Assembly: GCF_002954685.1 (NCBI RefSeq)
Contig: NZ_MSCN01000001.1
Location: forward strand, 644,256 to 708,255
DNA length: 64,000 nt
Source of the DNA: Polaribacter porphyrae
GTDB lineage: Bacteria > Bacteroidota > Bacteroidia > Flavobacteriales > Flavobacteriaceae
Direction of reading: 5' to 3'
This document shows, in pieces, positions 10,101 to 19,352 of this stretch (position 1 is its first letter; each line of letters opens with the position of its first letter). A program made the translations under genes and the position numbers. The notes beneath the pieces were generated by a model. That model was not told where the DNA came from. It was given only the letters and a program-made list of their open reading frames with translations, and did no database searches.

Positions 10101-12239
10101 GGCAATCAATCAATAGAGATTACAGATGAGTTGGATACTTCTGAAATTAAGGATTTTTCTAAAGATCATATAGCCATTAAGTATAATAATTTTCAAGTAA
10201 AAGAGGTTTTTAATTACTTAAATCCAGAAAAAGAAATAGCAACAGGTATTTTAAACGGAACATTTATTTTAGAAGATCCTTTTCAAAATACAGGTGTAAT
10301 TGCAGATTTGAATGTAAAAAATTTAAAATTCTTAAAAACAGATTTTGGTAAGCTTTCTTTGCAAGGCAAATCTTTAGGAAATGGCAAGTATGATTTTGGA
10401 GCAAAATTAAAAGAAGGCGATGTAGATTTAGATCTTACAGGAGATTATTTGGTTGCAAATGAAGAAGCTTTCTTAAATTTAGATTTAAACATCAATGAGT
10501 TTAAAATGAAAGCTTTAAATACACTTTCTATGGGAGAGTTAAAAGATACAAGTGGTAGTTTTTCTGGTAATTTTAATGTAGATGGAACATTGTCTGCACC
10601 AAAATACAATGGAGATATTAGTTTTGATAATGCAAATTTTAATATTACCAAACTCAACACAAAATTTACATTACTTAATGAAAAATTGAAAGTAAATAAC
10701 CAAGGTTTATTTATGAACAATTTCACAGTTTTAGACGCTAAAAAGAATAAATTAATCCTAAAAGGTAATATTAAAACAAAAAGTTTTATCAATCCAAAGT
10801 TTAACTTGCAATTAAAGGCAAACAATTTTAGACTTTTAAACGCATCTAAAAAAGATAACCCTAATCTTTACGGAACTGCAACTTTTAACGCAAATGCAGA
10901 TTTAACTGGAGATTTACAAATACCAAAACTAACTGCAAATGTAACTTTAGGCAAAGACACAAATGTTACTTACGTACTACCAGCAACTTATGCTAACATA
11001 GAAAATAGAGATGAAGTTGTGGCGTTTGTAAATCGTGAGAACCCTAATGCTATTTTAACACAAACTGAAGAGCAAACAGCAATAATTAGTGGTTTTGATA
11101 TTTTTACAAAATTAAAAATTGATAAACAAGCAGCAATTACTGTTGTAATTAATGAAGATACAGGAGATAATTTTAAAGTTTCTGGAGATGGAGATTTTAT
11201 ATTTAATATGATTCCAAATGGAAGAATTTCATTAACTGGAGCTTATGAAATTGCTAATGGACATTATGAATTGAATCTATATGGATTAGTAAATAGAAAG
11301 TTCTATTTAGCTCCAGGTGGAAGAATTTCTTGGTCTGGAGACCCTTTTGATGCAAAGCTAGATGCAAGTGCAATTTATAATATAAAAACTTCTGCTTCTC
11401 CATTAATGGCTGCACAAATTTCTGATGAGGATCCATCAATCAAAAATAAATTCAAGCAAGTTTTACCTTTTAACGTCTATTTGAATATTGATGGCGAATT
11501 AATGCAACCTAAAATATCTTTTAATTTAGATATGCCAGAAGATGAACAAGGTGCAATTGGTGGTCAGGTTTATGGGCGAGTGCAACAAGTAAATCAGCAA
11601 GAAGAAGAGTTGAATAAACAAGTTTTTTCTTTGCTGGTTTTAAATCGATTTTATCCAGATTCTGGAAGTGATGGAAGTTTAGGAGGCTTTTCTACAATAG
11701 CAAGAGATAATTTAAATGATGCAGTCTCTGGTCAACTCAATGCTTTTTCTGATAAAATATTAGGAAATTCTGGTATAGAACTAAACTTTGATTTAAACAG
11801 TTATACAGATTATCAAGGAACAGCTGCAACAGATAGAACACAATTGGGTGTTACAGCACAAAAGAAATTATTTGATGATAGATTAACTGTAAGGGTTGGT
11901 AGTGATGTAGATTTACAAGGAAGTAATCCTACAGGAGAACAAACACCTTTAATTGGTAATGTAAGTTTAGAGTATAAATTATCTAAAGATGGTAGATATC
12001 GTTTAAAAGGTTTTAGAAGAAGTCAGTTTGAAAACGTAATTGATGGTCAAACCATAGTAAGTGGAGTTGCTCTAATTTTTATGCAAGAATTTAATGAGTT
12101 TAGAGAATTGTGGAACGCCATTTTTAGAGCTCAAAAAGAAATTGATGAAGAAAGAGAAAAAACGAAAGCAAAATTAGAAGCTAAAGAAGAAGCTACAGAA
12201 GAAGAGACAGATAAAAGTATTGAAAAGAAAAAAAATTAA
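7173..12239 (+). CDS. tamB: TamB-like translocation and assembly protein (AsmA-like)
   Basis: The 1688-residue protein has a basic N-terminus and one transmembrane helix (FVGIITFLILLVLFV, residues 22-36). A long run of beta-rich, low-cysteine sequence typical of AsmA/TamB lipid-bridging grooves follows. The C-terminal DUF490/TamB domain is recognisable (GAYEIANGHYELNLYG, GRISWSGDPFDAKLD, GVTAQKKLFDDRLTVRVGSD). It spans the periplasm between inner membrane and the outer-membrane partner encoded immediately downstream. No ATG exists before the transmembrane helix; a TTG at 7173, 20 bp after a good -7 element, is the only sensible start. The C-terminal 30 residues are highly charged. Confidence 0.93.
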   Translation: MIAYQKNKKRRFRFLRRTLRVFVGIITFLILLVLFVKSPWGQNIIINQITSYISKKTNTKIAIDKAFITFDGSVKIDGLFLEDKKGDTLVYSKSLKANLPLWGLINGTALGVDDVKWNGLRANIIRKDTVSGYNFQFLIDALAPQKTDTIVKDTISKSPEIIIGNLDLTNVHVVYNDIPLGIESSYKVNQLKTSMKKVDAENMVFKTNDLLLTDANIKYIQKPVLVVSDEEILLPNLSAENITVKNTKFYYEATESNLITDLNLLDFSSENPQLNLEEGVFNIDDITLKKSTITVKTETVKNQNRKKQNSEFFLPDLLLKIGGVNLENNKINYIVDNQIVRNDILNPNALAFQNVNLIASDISYENKKAALNLSTFNFSESSGLDLQKLTFKGSFSNSKLDINKLQFLSEGNSIAGNFEMFYNSLQQLIVNPEVAKVKLNLPTINLNLNRLLRFQPSLKKNSYIKELSKKPIVGSVFANGNLANINLYNSKINWGKTTEIALDGTIKNATNMDKLKLNLPEIKAKTTRNDILKFINEDSLGIKLPKEILLTGSINGSLKDIKTDLKLKSSQGTIVVNGNLTNTDKINFDATISIKDYQLNELLKNDKLGTATINIKSKGNGKTLNDLDATLNVTVSELKLNNYAIKDLQLNGDFKNGIGNLKSKYKDSNLNIKLDAFVDLDTVNTKANATINVIGADLEALGLMQRKVKTGMDITLGFKGNATNYTVDADVKNGAVVYDNKTYLLGGINVNGFIDKDTTAVSFKNKTIDLKLASNTDPARFSKALEQHIFSYFYRDEIISDTIKNPVNLTFRGKIAQTPLLEEVFLVNIKDIDTIDIAVDFNQKKRKLNAKITAPHINYSGNEIDSLSFTMNTNKDDFNFRLGFKDIKANPLDVPKTVITGNQKNNELSLNFKGIHKDELMMNVNTKITGNRDLLKFTVASDSLFLNKHSWAIPENNQIEFIDNNQLKFTNFKITKGNQSIEITDELDTSEIKDFSKDHIAIKYNNFQVKEVFNYLNPEKEIATGILNGTFILEDPFQNTGVIADLNVKNLKFLKTDFGKLSLQGKSLGNGKYDFGAKLKEGDVDLDLTGDYLVANEEAFLNLDLNINEFKMKALNTLSMGELKDTSGSFSGNFNVDGTLSAPKYNGDISFDNANFNITKLNTKFTLLNEKLKVNNQGLFMNNFTVLDAKKNKLILKGNIKTKSFINPKFNLQLKANNFRLLNASKKDNPNLYGTATFNANADLTGDLQIPKLTANVTLGKDTNVTYVLPATYANIENRDEVVAFVNRENPNAILTQTEEQTAIISGFDIFTKLKIDKQAAITVVINEDTGDNFKVSGDGDFIFNMIPNGRISLTGAYEIANGHYELNLYGLVNRKFYLAPGGRISWSGDPFDAKLDASAIYNIKTSASPLMAAQISDEDPSIKNKFKQVLPFNVYLNIDGELMQPKISFNLDMPEDEQGAIGGQVYGRVQQVNQQEEELNKQVFSLLVLNRFYPDSGSDGSLGGFSTIARDNLNDAVSGQLNAFSDKILGNSGIELNFDLNSYTDYQGTAATDRTQLGVTAQKKLFDDRLTVRVGSDVDLQGSNPTGEQTPLIGNVSLEYKLSKDGRYRLKGFRRSQFENVIDGQTIVSGVALIFMQEFNEFRELWNAIFRAQKEIDEEREKTKAKLEAKEEATEEETDKSIEKKKN

Positions 12240-14534
12240 ATGTTAGGTAAAAATTATTCATATAATGTTTTGTTATTTTTAGTAGTGTGCATTAGCTATT
12301 CTTGTAGTATTAACCAATATATTCCAGATGGAGAACGTTTATACACAGGTGCAAAAATCAATATTAAAACAGATACTACCATTCAAAAAATAAACAGATT
12401 AAAAGAAAATTTAGAAACGGTTTTGCGTCCTGAACCCAATTCTAAATTTTTAGGAATGCATTTGGGGCTATATTATTACTATAAAAATCAGAAAGAAAAC
12501 CCTGGATTTATAAATAGATGGATGTTTAAAAATTTTGGGCAAAAGCCAGTTTATCAATCTGATGTAGCTCCTTTAGAAATGGAAGATATTCTAGAGAATC
12601 GATTAGAAAATAATGGCTTTTTTTACAGCACATTATCCTATAATTTTGAAGAGAAAGACAAAAGAGCTTCTGTAAATTATAACTTACGGATTAAGAAACC
12701 TTACAGAATGGCTACTTATAATGTAGATAGTATGGTTGCTCCAATTTATAGTGAAATAAAAGCATTAACTAAAACATCACCTTTTCAGAAAAACTCACGG
12801 TTTGATTTAGGAAATTTAAAATTAGAGAGAGAACGTTTAGACAAAGAATTAAAAGAAAAAGGATACTACAATTTTAATCCTAACTTTTTAATTTTTGAAG
12901 CTGATACAAATCAATATACAAACAAAAGGTTTGATTTATTTTTAAAGCTAAAAAAAAACGTGCCTAAAAAAGCTACGATTCCTTATCGTTTAAAAGAGAT
13001 TAATGTTTATCCAAATTACAATTTAAAAGATTCCACAACTTCAACATCTACAAGATTTGACGAAAAAAATTACTATCAAAAAGAAATTATTTTCAAGCCT
13101 AAATATTTAGATGATTTTATTACTCTAAAAGAAGGTGATTTTTATAATCCTTTAACCTCTAAAAACACAGCAAGACGTTTATCTACAATTGGAGCTTACA
13201 AATATGTAAACATTCAATATAAAGAATTGGATACTATTAGTGGAGATAACGAAGGTGGTTTAGTCGCTAATATTTATTTATCGCCATTAACAAAACGTGC
13301 AATTCGTGCGGAATTACAAGCTGTTACAAAATCGAATAATTTTGCTGGGCCAACACTTGGTTTAACGTTTAGTAATCGAAATTTATTTAAAGGAGGAGAA
13401 ACTTTAAATATTAGTTCAACTATTGGTTATGAAACACAAGTAACAAGTGGAGAAAATGCTGGTTTAAGTAGTTTAGATTTAGGTTTAAAAGCAGAATTGA
13501 TTTTTCCAAGAGTAATAGCACCTTTTAAAATAAATGAAGATTTCTTTGAATATTCAATTCCAAAAACAAAAACAAGTTTAGGAGTAAATTATTTAAGAAG
13601 AACAGAATTATACACTTTATTATCAGGTAGTGCCTTGTTTGGTTATGTTTGGAATGCCAATAAATACATTACTTACGAGGTTAATCCTATTTCTGTAAAC
13701 TATACAAGATTATCTGATAAAACACCAGAGTTTCAAACCATATTAGATAATAATCCATTTTTAGCAAGAAGTTTTGAACAACAATTTATTTCAGGATTAA
13801 CATTTTCATTTACATATAATGAAATGATTTCTAACCAAAATACGCATCAATTTTATTTGAATGCTACTTTAGATGTTGCTGGTAATTCTATCAGTTTATT
13901 AGGTAAAGAAGTTGCACCAAATCAACCCAAAGAATTTTTAGGATTAGAATATGCACAATATGCAAAAGCGGATGTAGATTTCAGATATCATTATAACTTT
14001 GGAAGAAAAAAAGAACAAACCATTGCAACAAGATTATTTGGTGGTTATGGTTTGGCTTACGGAAATTCTGATGTTGTACCTTTTGTAAAACAATACTTTT
14101 CTGGAGGACCATATAGTGTAAGAGCCTTCAATATTAGATCTTTAGGGCCTGGATCTTACAATGGTTCTACAAACAATACTTCATTTTTTGATAGATCTGG
14201 AAATATTCGTTTAGAAGCAAATGTTGAGTATCGTTTTCCTATTTATTCATTTTTAAAAGGAGCTTTTTTTGCTGATGCTGGTAATGTATGGAATTCAGAT
14301 AGCAACCCTACTTTTCAAGATGCAAATGGCAATCAACAAGATGAATTTTCATCAAACTTTATCAATGAATTAGGAATGGGAGCAGGAGCAGGTTTGCGAG
14401 TAGATGTGCAAGGTTTTGTAATTCGTTTTGATTGGGCTGTACCTTTTCATAATCCTGCTTTGCCAGAAAAAGAGCGTTATGGATTTAAATTCGATAAATC
14501 TGTTTTAAACTTTGCAATCGGATATCCTTTTTAG
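12240..14534 (+). CDS. tamL: TamA/BamA-family outer membrane protein, lipidated (TamL type)
   Basis: The 764-residue protein starts directly after the tamB stop codon with no spacer. The N-terminus MLGKNYSYNVLLFLVVCISYSC ends in a lipobox, so the protein should be a lipoprotein. POTRA-like repeats follow, and then a C-terminal 16-strand barrel domain (D15/Bac_surface_Ag) with GGPYSVRAFNIRSLGPGSY, the family's RGF-type motif region, and a terminal beta strand ending in GYPF. Lipidated TamA homologues called TamL are known in Bacteroidota. Tight coupling to tamB supports a shared outer-membrane role. Distinction from a BamA paralog rests on the tamB linkage. Confidence 0.9.
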   Translation: MLGKNYSYNVLLFLVVCISYSCSINQYIPDGERLYTGAKINIKTDTTIQKINRLKENLETVLRPEPNSKFLGMHLGLYYYYKNQKENPGFINRWMFKNFGQKPVYQSDVAPLEMEDILENRLENNGFFYSTLSYNFEEKDKRASVNYNLRIKKPYRMATYNVDSMVAPIYSEIKALTKTSPFQKNSRFDLGNLKLERERLDKELKEKGYYNFNPNFLIFEADTNQYTNKRFDLFLKLKKNVPKKATIPYRLKEINVYPNYNLKDSTTSTSTRFDEKNYYQKEIIFKPKYLDDFITLKEGDFYNPLTSKNTARRLSTIGAYKYVNIQYKELDTISGDNEGGLVANIYLSPLTKRAIRAELQAVTKSNNFAGPTLGLTFSNRNLFKGGETLNISSTIGYETQVTSGENAGLSSLDLGLKAELIFPRVIAPFKINEDFFEYSIPKTKTSLGVNYLRRTELYTLLSGSALFGYVWNANKYITYEVNPISVNYTRLSDKTPEFQTILDNNPFLARSFEQQFISGLTFSFTYNEMISNQNTHQFYLNATLDVAGNSISLLGKEVAPNQPKEFLGLEYAQYAKADVDFRYHYNFGRKKEQTIATRLFGGYGLAYGNSDVVPFVKQYFSGGPYSVRAFNIRSLGPGSYNGSTNNTSFFDRSGNIRLEANVEYRFPIYSFLKGAFFADAGNVWNSDSNPTFQDANGNQQDEFSSNFINELGMGAGAGLRVDVQGFVIRFDWAVPFHNPALPEKERYGFKFDKSVLNFAIGYPF

Positions 14535-14541
14535 AAAAAAG

Positions 14542-15228
14542 TTAAAAACCTTTTGCAACTTTTTCTAATTCAGTTTTGTTAGTAATAGCTATTCTTTTTC
14601 CATTTATAGCAATTAGTCCTTTTTTCTTAAAACCAGAAAGTAAACGAATGGTAGATTCTGTTGCTGCACCAATAATATCAGCAAAATCTTCACGAGATAA
14701 ATTTACATTTATAAATTCATCATTAGGTAAAGAGAATTTAGCATGCAAGTTTAGTAAAGTTTCTGCCAAACGTTGTTTTACGGTTTTTTGAGCCATATCA
14801 ACCACCAAATTATCAGTATCTCTCAAATTACCTGCCATTGTTTTTAATACGCTCATAGAAAAATTAGAGTTTTTCTCTAAATCAGAAATAATTTCTTCTT
14901 TAGGTATAAAACATACTTCCATATCTTGCAGAGCAACAGCATTTAAGTTGGCTACCTCATCAGAAATCAAACTTCTCTCACCTAATAAATTTCCTCTCTT
15001 CACTAAACTTATAATTTGATTTCTTCCATTAGCACTCATTTTAGAAACCTTACAAACACCATCTTTTATACAAAAAACGCCATTTATGTGTTCTCCTTCT
15101 TTAAAAAGAAGTTCTCCTTTTTTTATTTTTCTAACAGTTTTACAAGCAGACATATTAATCAATTCCTCTTTAGAAAGATGCTTTAAAGAATTAAATTGAC
15201 GAACAATACATTGCTCACATTTGCTCAT
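14542..15228 (-). CDS. Crp/Fnr-family regulator (FixK/Fnr-like)
   Basis: The protein has a cyclic-nucleotide-binding-type beta barrel (about residues 25-135) and a C-terminal HTH (SREDFADIIGAATESTIRLL). The start at 15228 gives MSKCEQC, with the CxxC expected in oxygen-sensing Fnr proteins; a start at 15255 is also open. Further cysteines (SACK, VFCI, VCKV, EVCF) could complete a 4Fe-4S site, but the match to E. coli Fnr spacing is incomplete. It is divergent from ccoI. A palindrome between them, repeated before ccoS, is its likely binding site. It probably activates the cbb3 oxidase genes under low oxygen and may regulate itself. Confidence 0.88.
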   Translation of the reverse strand: MSKCEQCIVRQFNSLKHLSKEELINMSACKTVRKIKKGELLFKEGEHINGVFCIKDGVCKVSKMSANGRNQIISLVKRGNLLGERSLISDEVANLNAVALQDMEVCFIPKEEIISDLEKNSNFSMSVLKTMAGNLRDTDNLVVDMAQKTVKQRLAETLLNLHAKFSLPNDEFINVNLSREDFADIIGAATESTIRLLSGFKKKGLIAINGKRIAITNKTELEKVAKGF

Positions 15229-15268
15229 AATATGCTGAAGTATTTGGTTAATCAAAGATACTCAAAAG

Positions 15269-15282
15269 ATGATAAATATCAT
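15269..15282. promoter_or_regulatory. Fnr/FixK-like box at the ccoI promoter
   Basis: ATGATAAATATCAT is a palindrome with 6-bp arms (TGATAnnTATCA core). It is centred 36.5 bp before the last base of a -7-like element, GAAATTTG (15305-15312, one mismatch), placing it near -43 of ccoI, a class II activator position. The same motif at the same spacing lies before ccoS. Confidence 0.75.
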
Positions 15283-15331
15283 ATTATAAACAATAATCTT
15301 ATCCGAAATTTGCATAGGCAAAAGAGTAAAT

Positions 15332-17704
15332 ATGAACACTACACACTGTTTTCACTGTGGAGATTCTTGTAAAGATAATATCATAAAAATCGATGATAAA
15401 AATTTCTGTTGTAATGGTTGTAAAACTGTTTATGAGATTTTTTCTGAAAATGATTTAACGTGTTATTACGATTTACAAGACAATCCAGGAGCAATTCCTA
15501 CTGAAATTCAAGGAAAATATAATTTTCTTGAAAATGAAGATATTATCGAAAAACTGGTCGATTTTAATGATGGGAATGTGCAAATTGTAAACTTATACAT
15601 TCCTCATATTCATTGCAGTTCTTGTATTTGGGTGTTAGAAAATTTACATAAACTCAATAAAAAAATAACCACTTCACAAGTCGATTTTCCAAAAAAAACA
15701 GTTCGTGTAACTTACAATTCAGAAACCACATCTTTAAAAGAAATTGTACTATTATTGAGTTCTATAGGTTACGAACCTTATATTAGTTTGGATGACTATG
15801 AAACTGGTAAAAAGAAAGTAGATAGATCTCTAATTTACAAATTAGGCATTGCAGGTTTTGCTTTTGGTAATGTAATGTTTCTCTCTTTTCCAGAATATTT
15901 TCAGGTGGATGGTTTTAGGTTAGAAAAATATAAAAATATCTTTAGATGGCTGATGTTTTTCTTTTCATTACCAGTCGTTTTTTATGCTGGGAATGATTAT
16001 TTTATTTCAGCTTACAAAGGTTTACGTTCTAAAATTTTAAATATTGATGTTCCAATTGCACTTGGAATTTTAGTGCTTTTTATAAGAAGTTCTGTAGAAA
16101 TTATTTTTGATTTAGGTACTGGTTTTTTTGATAGTTTAACAGGCTTGGTTTTCTTCTTATTATTAGGGAAATTTTTTCAACAAAAAACCTACAATTTCTT
16201 GTCTTTTGAACGCGATTATAAATCGTATTTTCCAATTGCAGTAACAAGAATTAAATCAAACAAAAAAGAAGAAAACATACAGATTTATGATGTAGAAAAA
16301 GGTAATAGATTACTCATTAGAAACCAAGAAATAATACCTGTTGATGGTATTTTAATCAATGGAAATGCACAAATTGATTATAGTTTTGTAACAGGAGAAG
16401 CAAATCCTGTACATAAAAAATCTGGAGACAAAATTTTTGCTGGAGGAAAACAATTGTCAGGAATCATAGAAATTGAAGTATTGGCGTCAGTTTCACAAAG
16501 TTATTTAACTCAATTATGGAGTAATGATGTTTTTCAAAAAGACGATTCATTCGGCTTTAAAACATTGACAGATAAAATTAGTAAAAGGTTTACCATTTTT
16601 GTACTGTCAGTTGCTTTTTTATCCACTCTATTTTGGTTTTATTATGATGCATCAAAAGCTTTAAATGTTTTTACAGCTGTGCTGATAATTGCTTGTCCTT
16701 GTGCAATTGCATTGGCAGCACCATTTACATTAGGAAATTTATTGCGCATTTTTGGAAAGCAAAAATTCTATCTAAAAAATGCAACTGTCATAGAGAAATT
16801 AGCAAGTATAGATACTTTAATTTTTGATAAAACAGGAACCCTAACCACCAATAAAGAAGACACCATTTCTTATAATGGAACAGTTTTAAATCAGCAAGAA
16901 AAAAGAATTTTAAAAAGTGCTTTTAGAGCATCAAATCATCCATTAAGTAGAACTTTATATAGTTCTTTAGAGCAAGTGGATTTGTTAGAAATTGAAGATT
17001 ATAAAGAAATTATTGGAAAAGGAATTGAGGTAAATTACAATGAAAACAACTTAAAATTAGGTTCTGCTTCTTTTGTAAAAAATACCAATTCTCAAAAAAC
17101 TTTTGATACTTCTGTTTATATCAGTTTTAATAATGATTATAAAGGAAAGTTTACCATTAAAAATAAATACAGAAAAGGTGTAAAAGAATTATTCAACTCG
17201 TTTAAAAAGGAGTATAATTTGGCAGTAGTTTCTGGAGATAATGAAGGCGAAAAATCATTTTTACAAGACTTTTTACCGAAAAAAACACAATTGTTATTCA
17301 ATCAAAAGCCAGAAAATAAATTAGATGTTGTTGCAGATTATCAACAAAAAGATAAGAAAGTAGCAATGATTGGAGATGGTTTAAACGATGCTGGAGCATT
17401 GGCTAAAAGTGATGTTGGTATTGCTTTATCAGAAAATATAAATGTGTTTTCTCCTGCTTGTGATGCCATTTTAGATGCAAGTCAATTTGATAAATTATCT
17501 TCTTTTTTCAAAGCTTCTAAAAAAGCTATAATCATCATAAAATACTGTTTTTTATTATCACTTTGTTACAATGTTGTTGGTTTGTATTTTGCAATTACAG
17601 GTCAGCTTATGCCAGTTATAGCTGCAATATTGATGCCTTTAAGCTCAATTAGTATTGTTGTTTTTACAACTATTTCAACCAATATTTTAGGAAAAAAACT
17701 ATAA
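15332..17704 (+). CDS. ccoI: Copper-exporting P1B-type ATPase for cbb3 oxidase assembly
   Basis: CcoI/FixI supplies copper to cytochrome cbb3 oxidase. The 790-residue protein has an N-terminal cysteine cluster (CFHCGDSC, FCCNGC), an HMA domain with IHCSSCIWVLENL near residue 92, and the CPCAIALAAP transport motif. It also has the phosphorylation loop DKTGTLTT, and GDGLND near the end. Family-typical transmembrane helices flank the CPC motif. It is divergent from the Fnr-like regulator with an Fnr-like box between them, and hemN follows 5 bp after its stop. The N-terminal cysteine-rich domain is common in CcoI of this phylum. Confidence 0.95.
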   Translation: MNTTHCFHCGDSCKDNIIKIDDKNFCCNGCKTVYEIFSENDLTCYYDLQDNPGAIPTEIQGKYNFLENEDIIEKLVDFNDGNVQIVNLYIPHIHCSSCIWVLENLHKLNKKITTSQVDFPKKTVRVTYNSETTSLKEIVLLLSSIGYEPYISLDDYETGKKKVDRSLIYKLGIAGFAFGNVMFLSFPEYFQVDGFRLEKYKNIFRWLMFFFSLPVVFYAGNDYFISAYKGLRSKILNIDVPIALGILVLFIRSSVEIIFDLGTGFFDSLTGLVFFLLLGKFFQQKTYNFLSFERDYKSYFPIAVTRIKSNKKEENIQIYDVEKGNRLLIRNQEIIPVDGILINGNAQIDYSFVTGEANPVHKKSGDKIFAGGKQLSGIIEIEVLASVSQSYLTQLWSNDVFQKDDSFGFKTLTDKISKRFTIFVLSVAFLSTLFWFYYDASKALNVFTAVLIIACPCAIALAAPFTLGNLLRIFGKQKFYLKNATVIEKLASIDTLIFDKTGTLTTNKEDTISYNGTVLNQQEKRILKSAFRASNHPLSRTLYSSLEQVDLLEIEDYKEIIGKGIEVNYNENNLKLGSASFVKNTNSQKTFDTSVYISFNNDYKGKFTIKNKYRKGVKELFNSFKKEYNLAVVSGDNEGEKSFLQDFLPKKTQLLFNQKPENKLDVVADYQQKDKKVAMIGDGLNDAGALAKSDVGIALSENINVFSPACDAILDASQFDKLSSFFKASKKAIIIIKYCFLLSLCYNVVGLYFAITGQLMPVIAAILMPLSSISIVVFTTISTNILGKKL

Positions 17705-17709
17705 AAAAA

Positions 17710-19071
17710 ATGACTTCATTAATTCAAAAATACAATGTTCCAGGACCAAGATATACGAGTTATCCAACAGTTCCTTTTTGGGATAATGCTACTTTTTCAA
17801 AAGAAGAATGGATAAAAACGTTTCAAACATCTTTTACAGAAAGTAATCAATCAGAAGGTATTAGCATTTATATTCACTTGCCTTTTTGTGAAAGTTTGTG
17901 TACGTTTTGCGCTTGCCATAAACATATTACAAAAAGACACGAAGTTGAGGAAAAGTATATAGAAACTGTTTTAAAAGAATGGCAATTATATTTGGATTTG
18001 TTAGACGAAACTCCAATAATAAAAGAGTTGCATTTAGGTGGAGGAACTCCGACTTTTTTTTCAAAAGAAAATTTAAAATTTCTGATGGATGGAATTTTTA
18101 AAACTTCAAAAAAACATAAAGAAGCCGAATTTAGTTTTGAAGGACATCCCAATAACACAACAAAAGAACAATTACAAACATTATTCGATTGTGGTTTTAC
18201 AAGAGTTAGTTTTGGGGTACAAGATTATAACGAAAAAGTACAAAAAGCCATCCATAGAATCCAACCTTTTGAAGCTGTTGAGCAAGTCACAAAATGGTCT
18301 CGAGAAATTGGATACACTTCTGTAAGTCACGATTTAATTTTTGGGTTGCCACATCAAACTAAAGAAAATGTAATTTACACTATTAATAAAACCAAAGAAT
18401 TGCAACCAGATAGAATTTCGTTTTACAGTTATGCACATGTGCCTTGGGTAAAAGGAGTAGGGCAGAGAGGTTTTAATGAAAACGATTTGCCAAAAGATGA
18501 TGCAAAAAGAGAATTGTACGAAATAGGTAAAGCATTATTTGCAGAGTTAGGTTATGAAGAAATTGGTATGGATCATTTTGCCTTAAAAACCGACAGTTTA
18601 TATCAGGCAACAATCAATAAAACTCTGCATCGAAATTTTATGGGATATACCTCTAATAAAACGCAATTAATGATAGGTTTAGGAATGTCTGCTATTTCTG
18701 ACTCTTGGTATGGCTTTGCACAAAATGTAAAAACGGTTGCAGCATATCAAAAAATTGTAACTGTTGGAGAAATTCCTGTTTTTCGTGGACATATTTTATC
18801 TAAAGAAGATGTTATTATTAGAAAACACATTTTAAATTTAATGTGTCAGTTTACAACTTTTTGGGGAGAAGATGATATGAAGATAGAAAACATAGATTTT
18901 CATTTAGAGCAATTACAAAATTTAGTAAATGATGGTTTGGTTGTTTTACAAGATAATGGTTTGCAAATACCAGAAATAGCAAGACCTTTTGTTAGAAATA
19001 TTTGTATGGCTTTTGATAAAAAACTCCATCAAAAGAAAATAGAAAAGCAATTGTTTTCAATGACAATTTAG
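17710..19071 (+). CDS. hemN: Oxygen-independent coproporphyrinogen III dehydrogenase
   Basis: This radical-SAM enzyme converts coproporphyrinogen III to protoporphyrinogen IX without oxygen. The cluster motif CESLCTFC (CxxxCxxC) is near residue 60, followed by another cysteine as in true HemN. GGGTPTFF and the C-terminal HemN winged domain are present, and 453 residues is the usual length. The start is YTSYPTVPFW-type HemN sequence. It sits in one transcription unit with ccoI, so haem supply and copper supply for cbb3 oxidase are co-regulated by the upstream Fnr-like box. Confidence 0.95.
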   Translation: MTSLIQKYNVPGPRYTSYPTVPFWDNATFSKEEWIKTFQTSFTESNQSEGISIYIHLPFCESLCTFCACHKHITKRHEVEEKYIETVLKEWQLYLDLLDETPIIKELHLGGGTPTFFSKENLKFLMDGIFKTSKKHKEAEFSFEGHPNNTTKEQLQTLFDCGFTRVSFGVQDYNEKVQKAIHRIQPFEAVEQVTKWSREIGYTSVSHDLIFGLPHQTKENVIYTINKTKELQPDRISFYSYAHVPWVKGVGQRGFNENDLPKDDAKRELYEIGKALFAELGYEEIGMDHFALKTDSLYQATINKTLHRNFMGYTSNKTQLMIGLGMSAISDSWYGFAQNVKTVAAYQKIVTVGEIPVFRGHILSKEDVIIRKHILNLMCQFTTFWGEDDMKIENIDFHLEQLQNLVNDGLVVLQDNGLQIPEIARPFVRNICMAFDKKLHQKKIEKQLFSMTI

Positions 19072-19101
19072 ATAGAAAAAAATCAAAAATATTTTTGAAA
19101 C

Positions 19102-19115
19102 ATGACAAATATCAT
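19102..19115. promoter_or_regulatory. Fnr/FixK-like box at the cco operon promoter
   Basis: ATGACAAATATCAT differs at one base from the box before ccoI. Its centre is 36.5 bp before the final G of the -7 element TACCTTTG (19138-19145), exactly the spacing seen at ccoI. This supports coordinated activation of both units. Confidence 0.78.
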
Positions 19116-19137
19116 ATTTTAAAAAAACCTTCAGAAT

Positions 19138-19145
19138 TACCTTTG
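19138..19145 (+). promoter_or_regulatory. -7 element of the cco operon promoter
   Basis: TACCTTTG is an exact match to TAnnTTTG, 24 bp before the ccoS start. No good -33 TTTG is seen, as expected for an activator-dependent promoter. Confidence 0.65.
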
Positions 19146-19168
19146 ATGTATCAATTATCAGGCAAGAT

Positions 19169-19336
19169 ATGAGCGTAATATACCTACTACTAACACTAAG
19201 TATTTTAGTGGCAATTGTATTCTTTATTGCATTTATTTATTCCGTAAAAAAGGGACAATATGATGATTCATATACACCTTCAGTACGAATATTGTTTGAT
19301 GATGAACTCGTAAAAGAAAACAAGAAAATCAACTAG
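19169..19336 (+). CDS. ccoS: Cytochrome cbb3 oxidase assembly protein CcoS
   Basis: This is a 55-residue protein with one N-terminal transmembrane helix (MSVIYLLLTLSILVAIVFFI) followed by a short acidic tail (SVRILFDDEL). CcoS is needed for cofactor insertion into cbb3 oxidase and is characteristically this small and adjacent to ccoN. It starts at ATG 19169, is the first gene after the Fnr-like promoter, and ends 16 bp before ccoNO. Confidence 0.92.
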   Translation: MSVIYLLLTLSILVAIVFFIAFIYSVKKGQYDDSYTPSVRILFDDELVKENKKIN

Positions 19337-19352
19337 AATTAAATATTAAATT

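Noticed and set aside
10445..10825. 126-codon minus-strand frame inside tamB
   Set aside because: It is antisense to well-supported TamB coding sequence, has no family match and no promoter.
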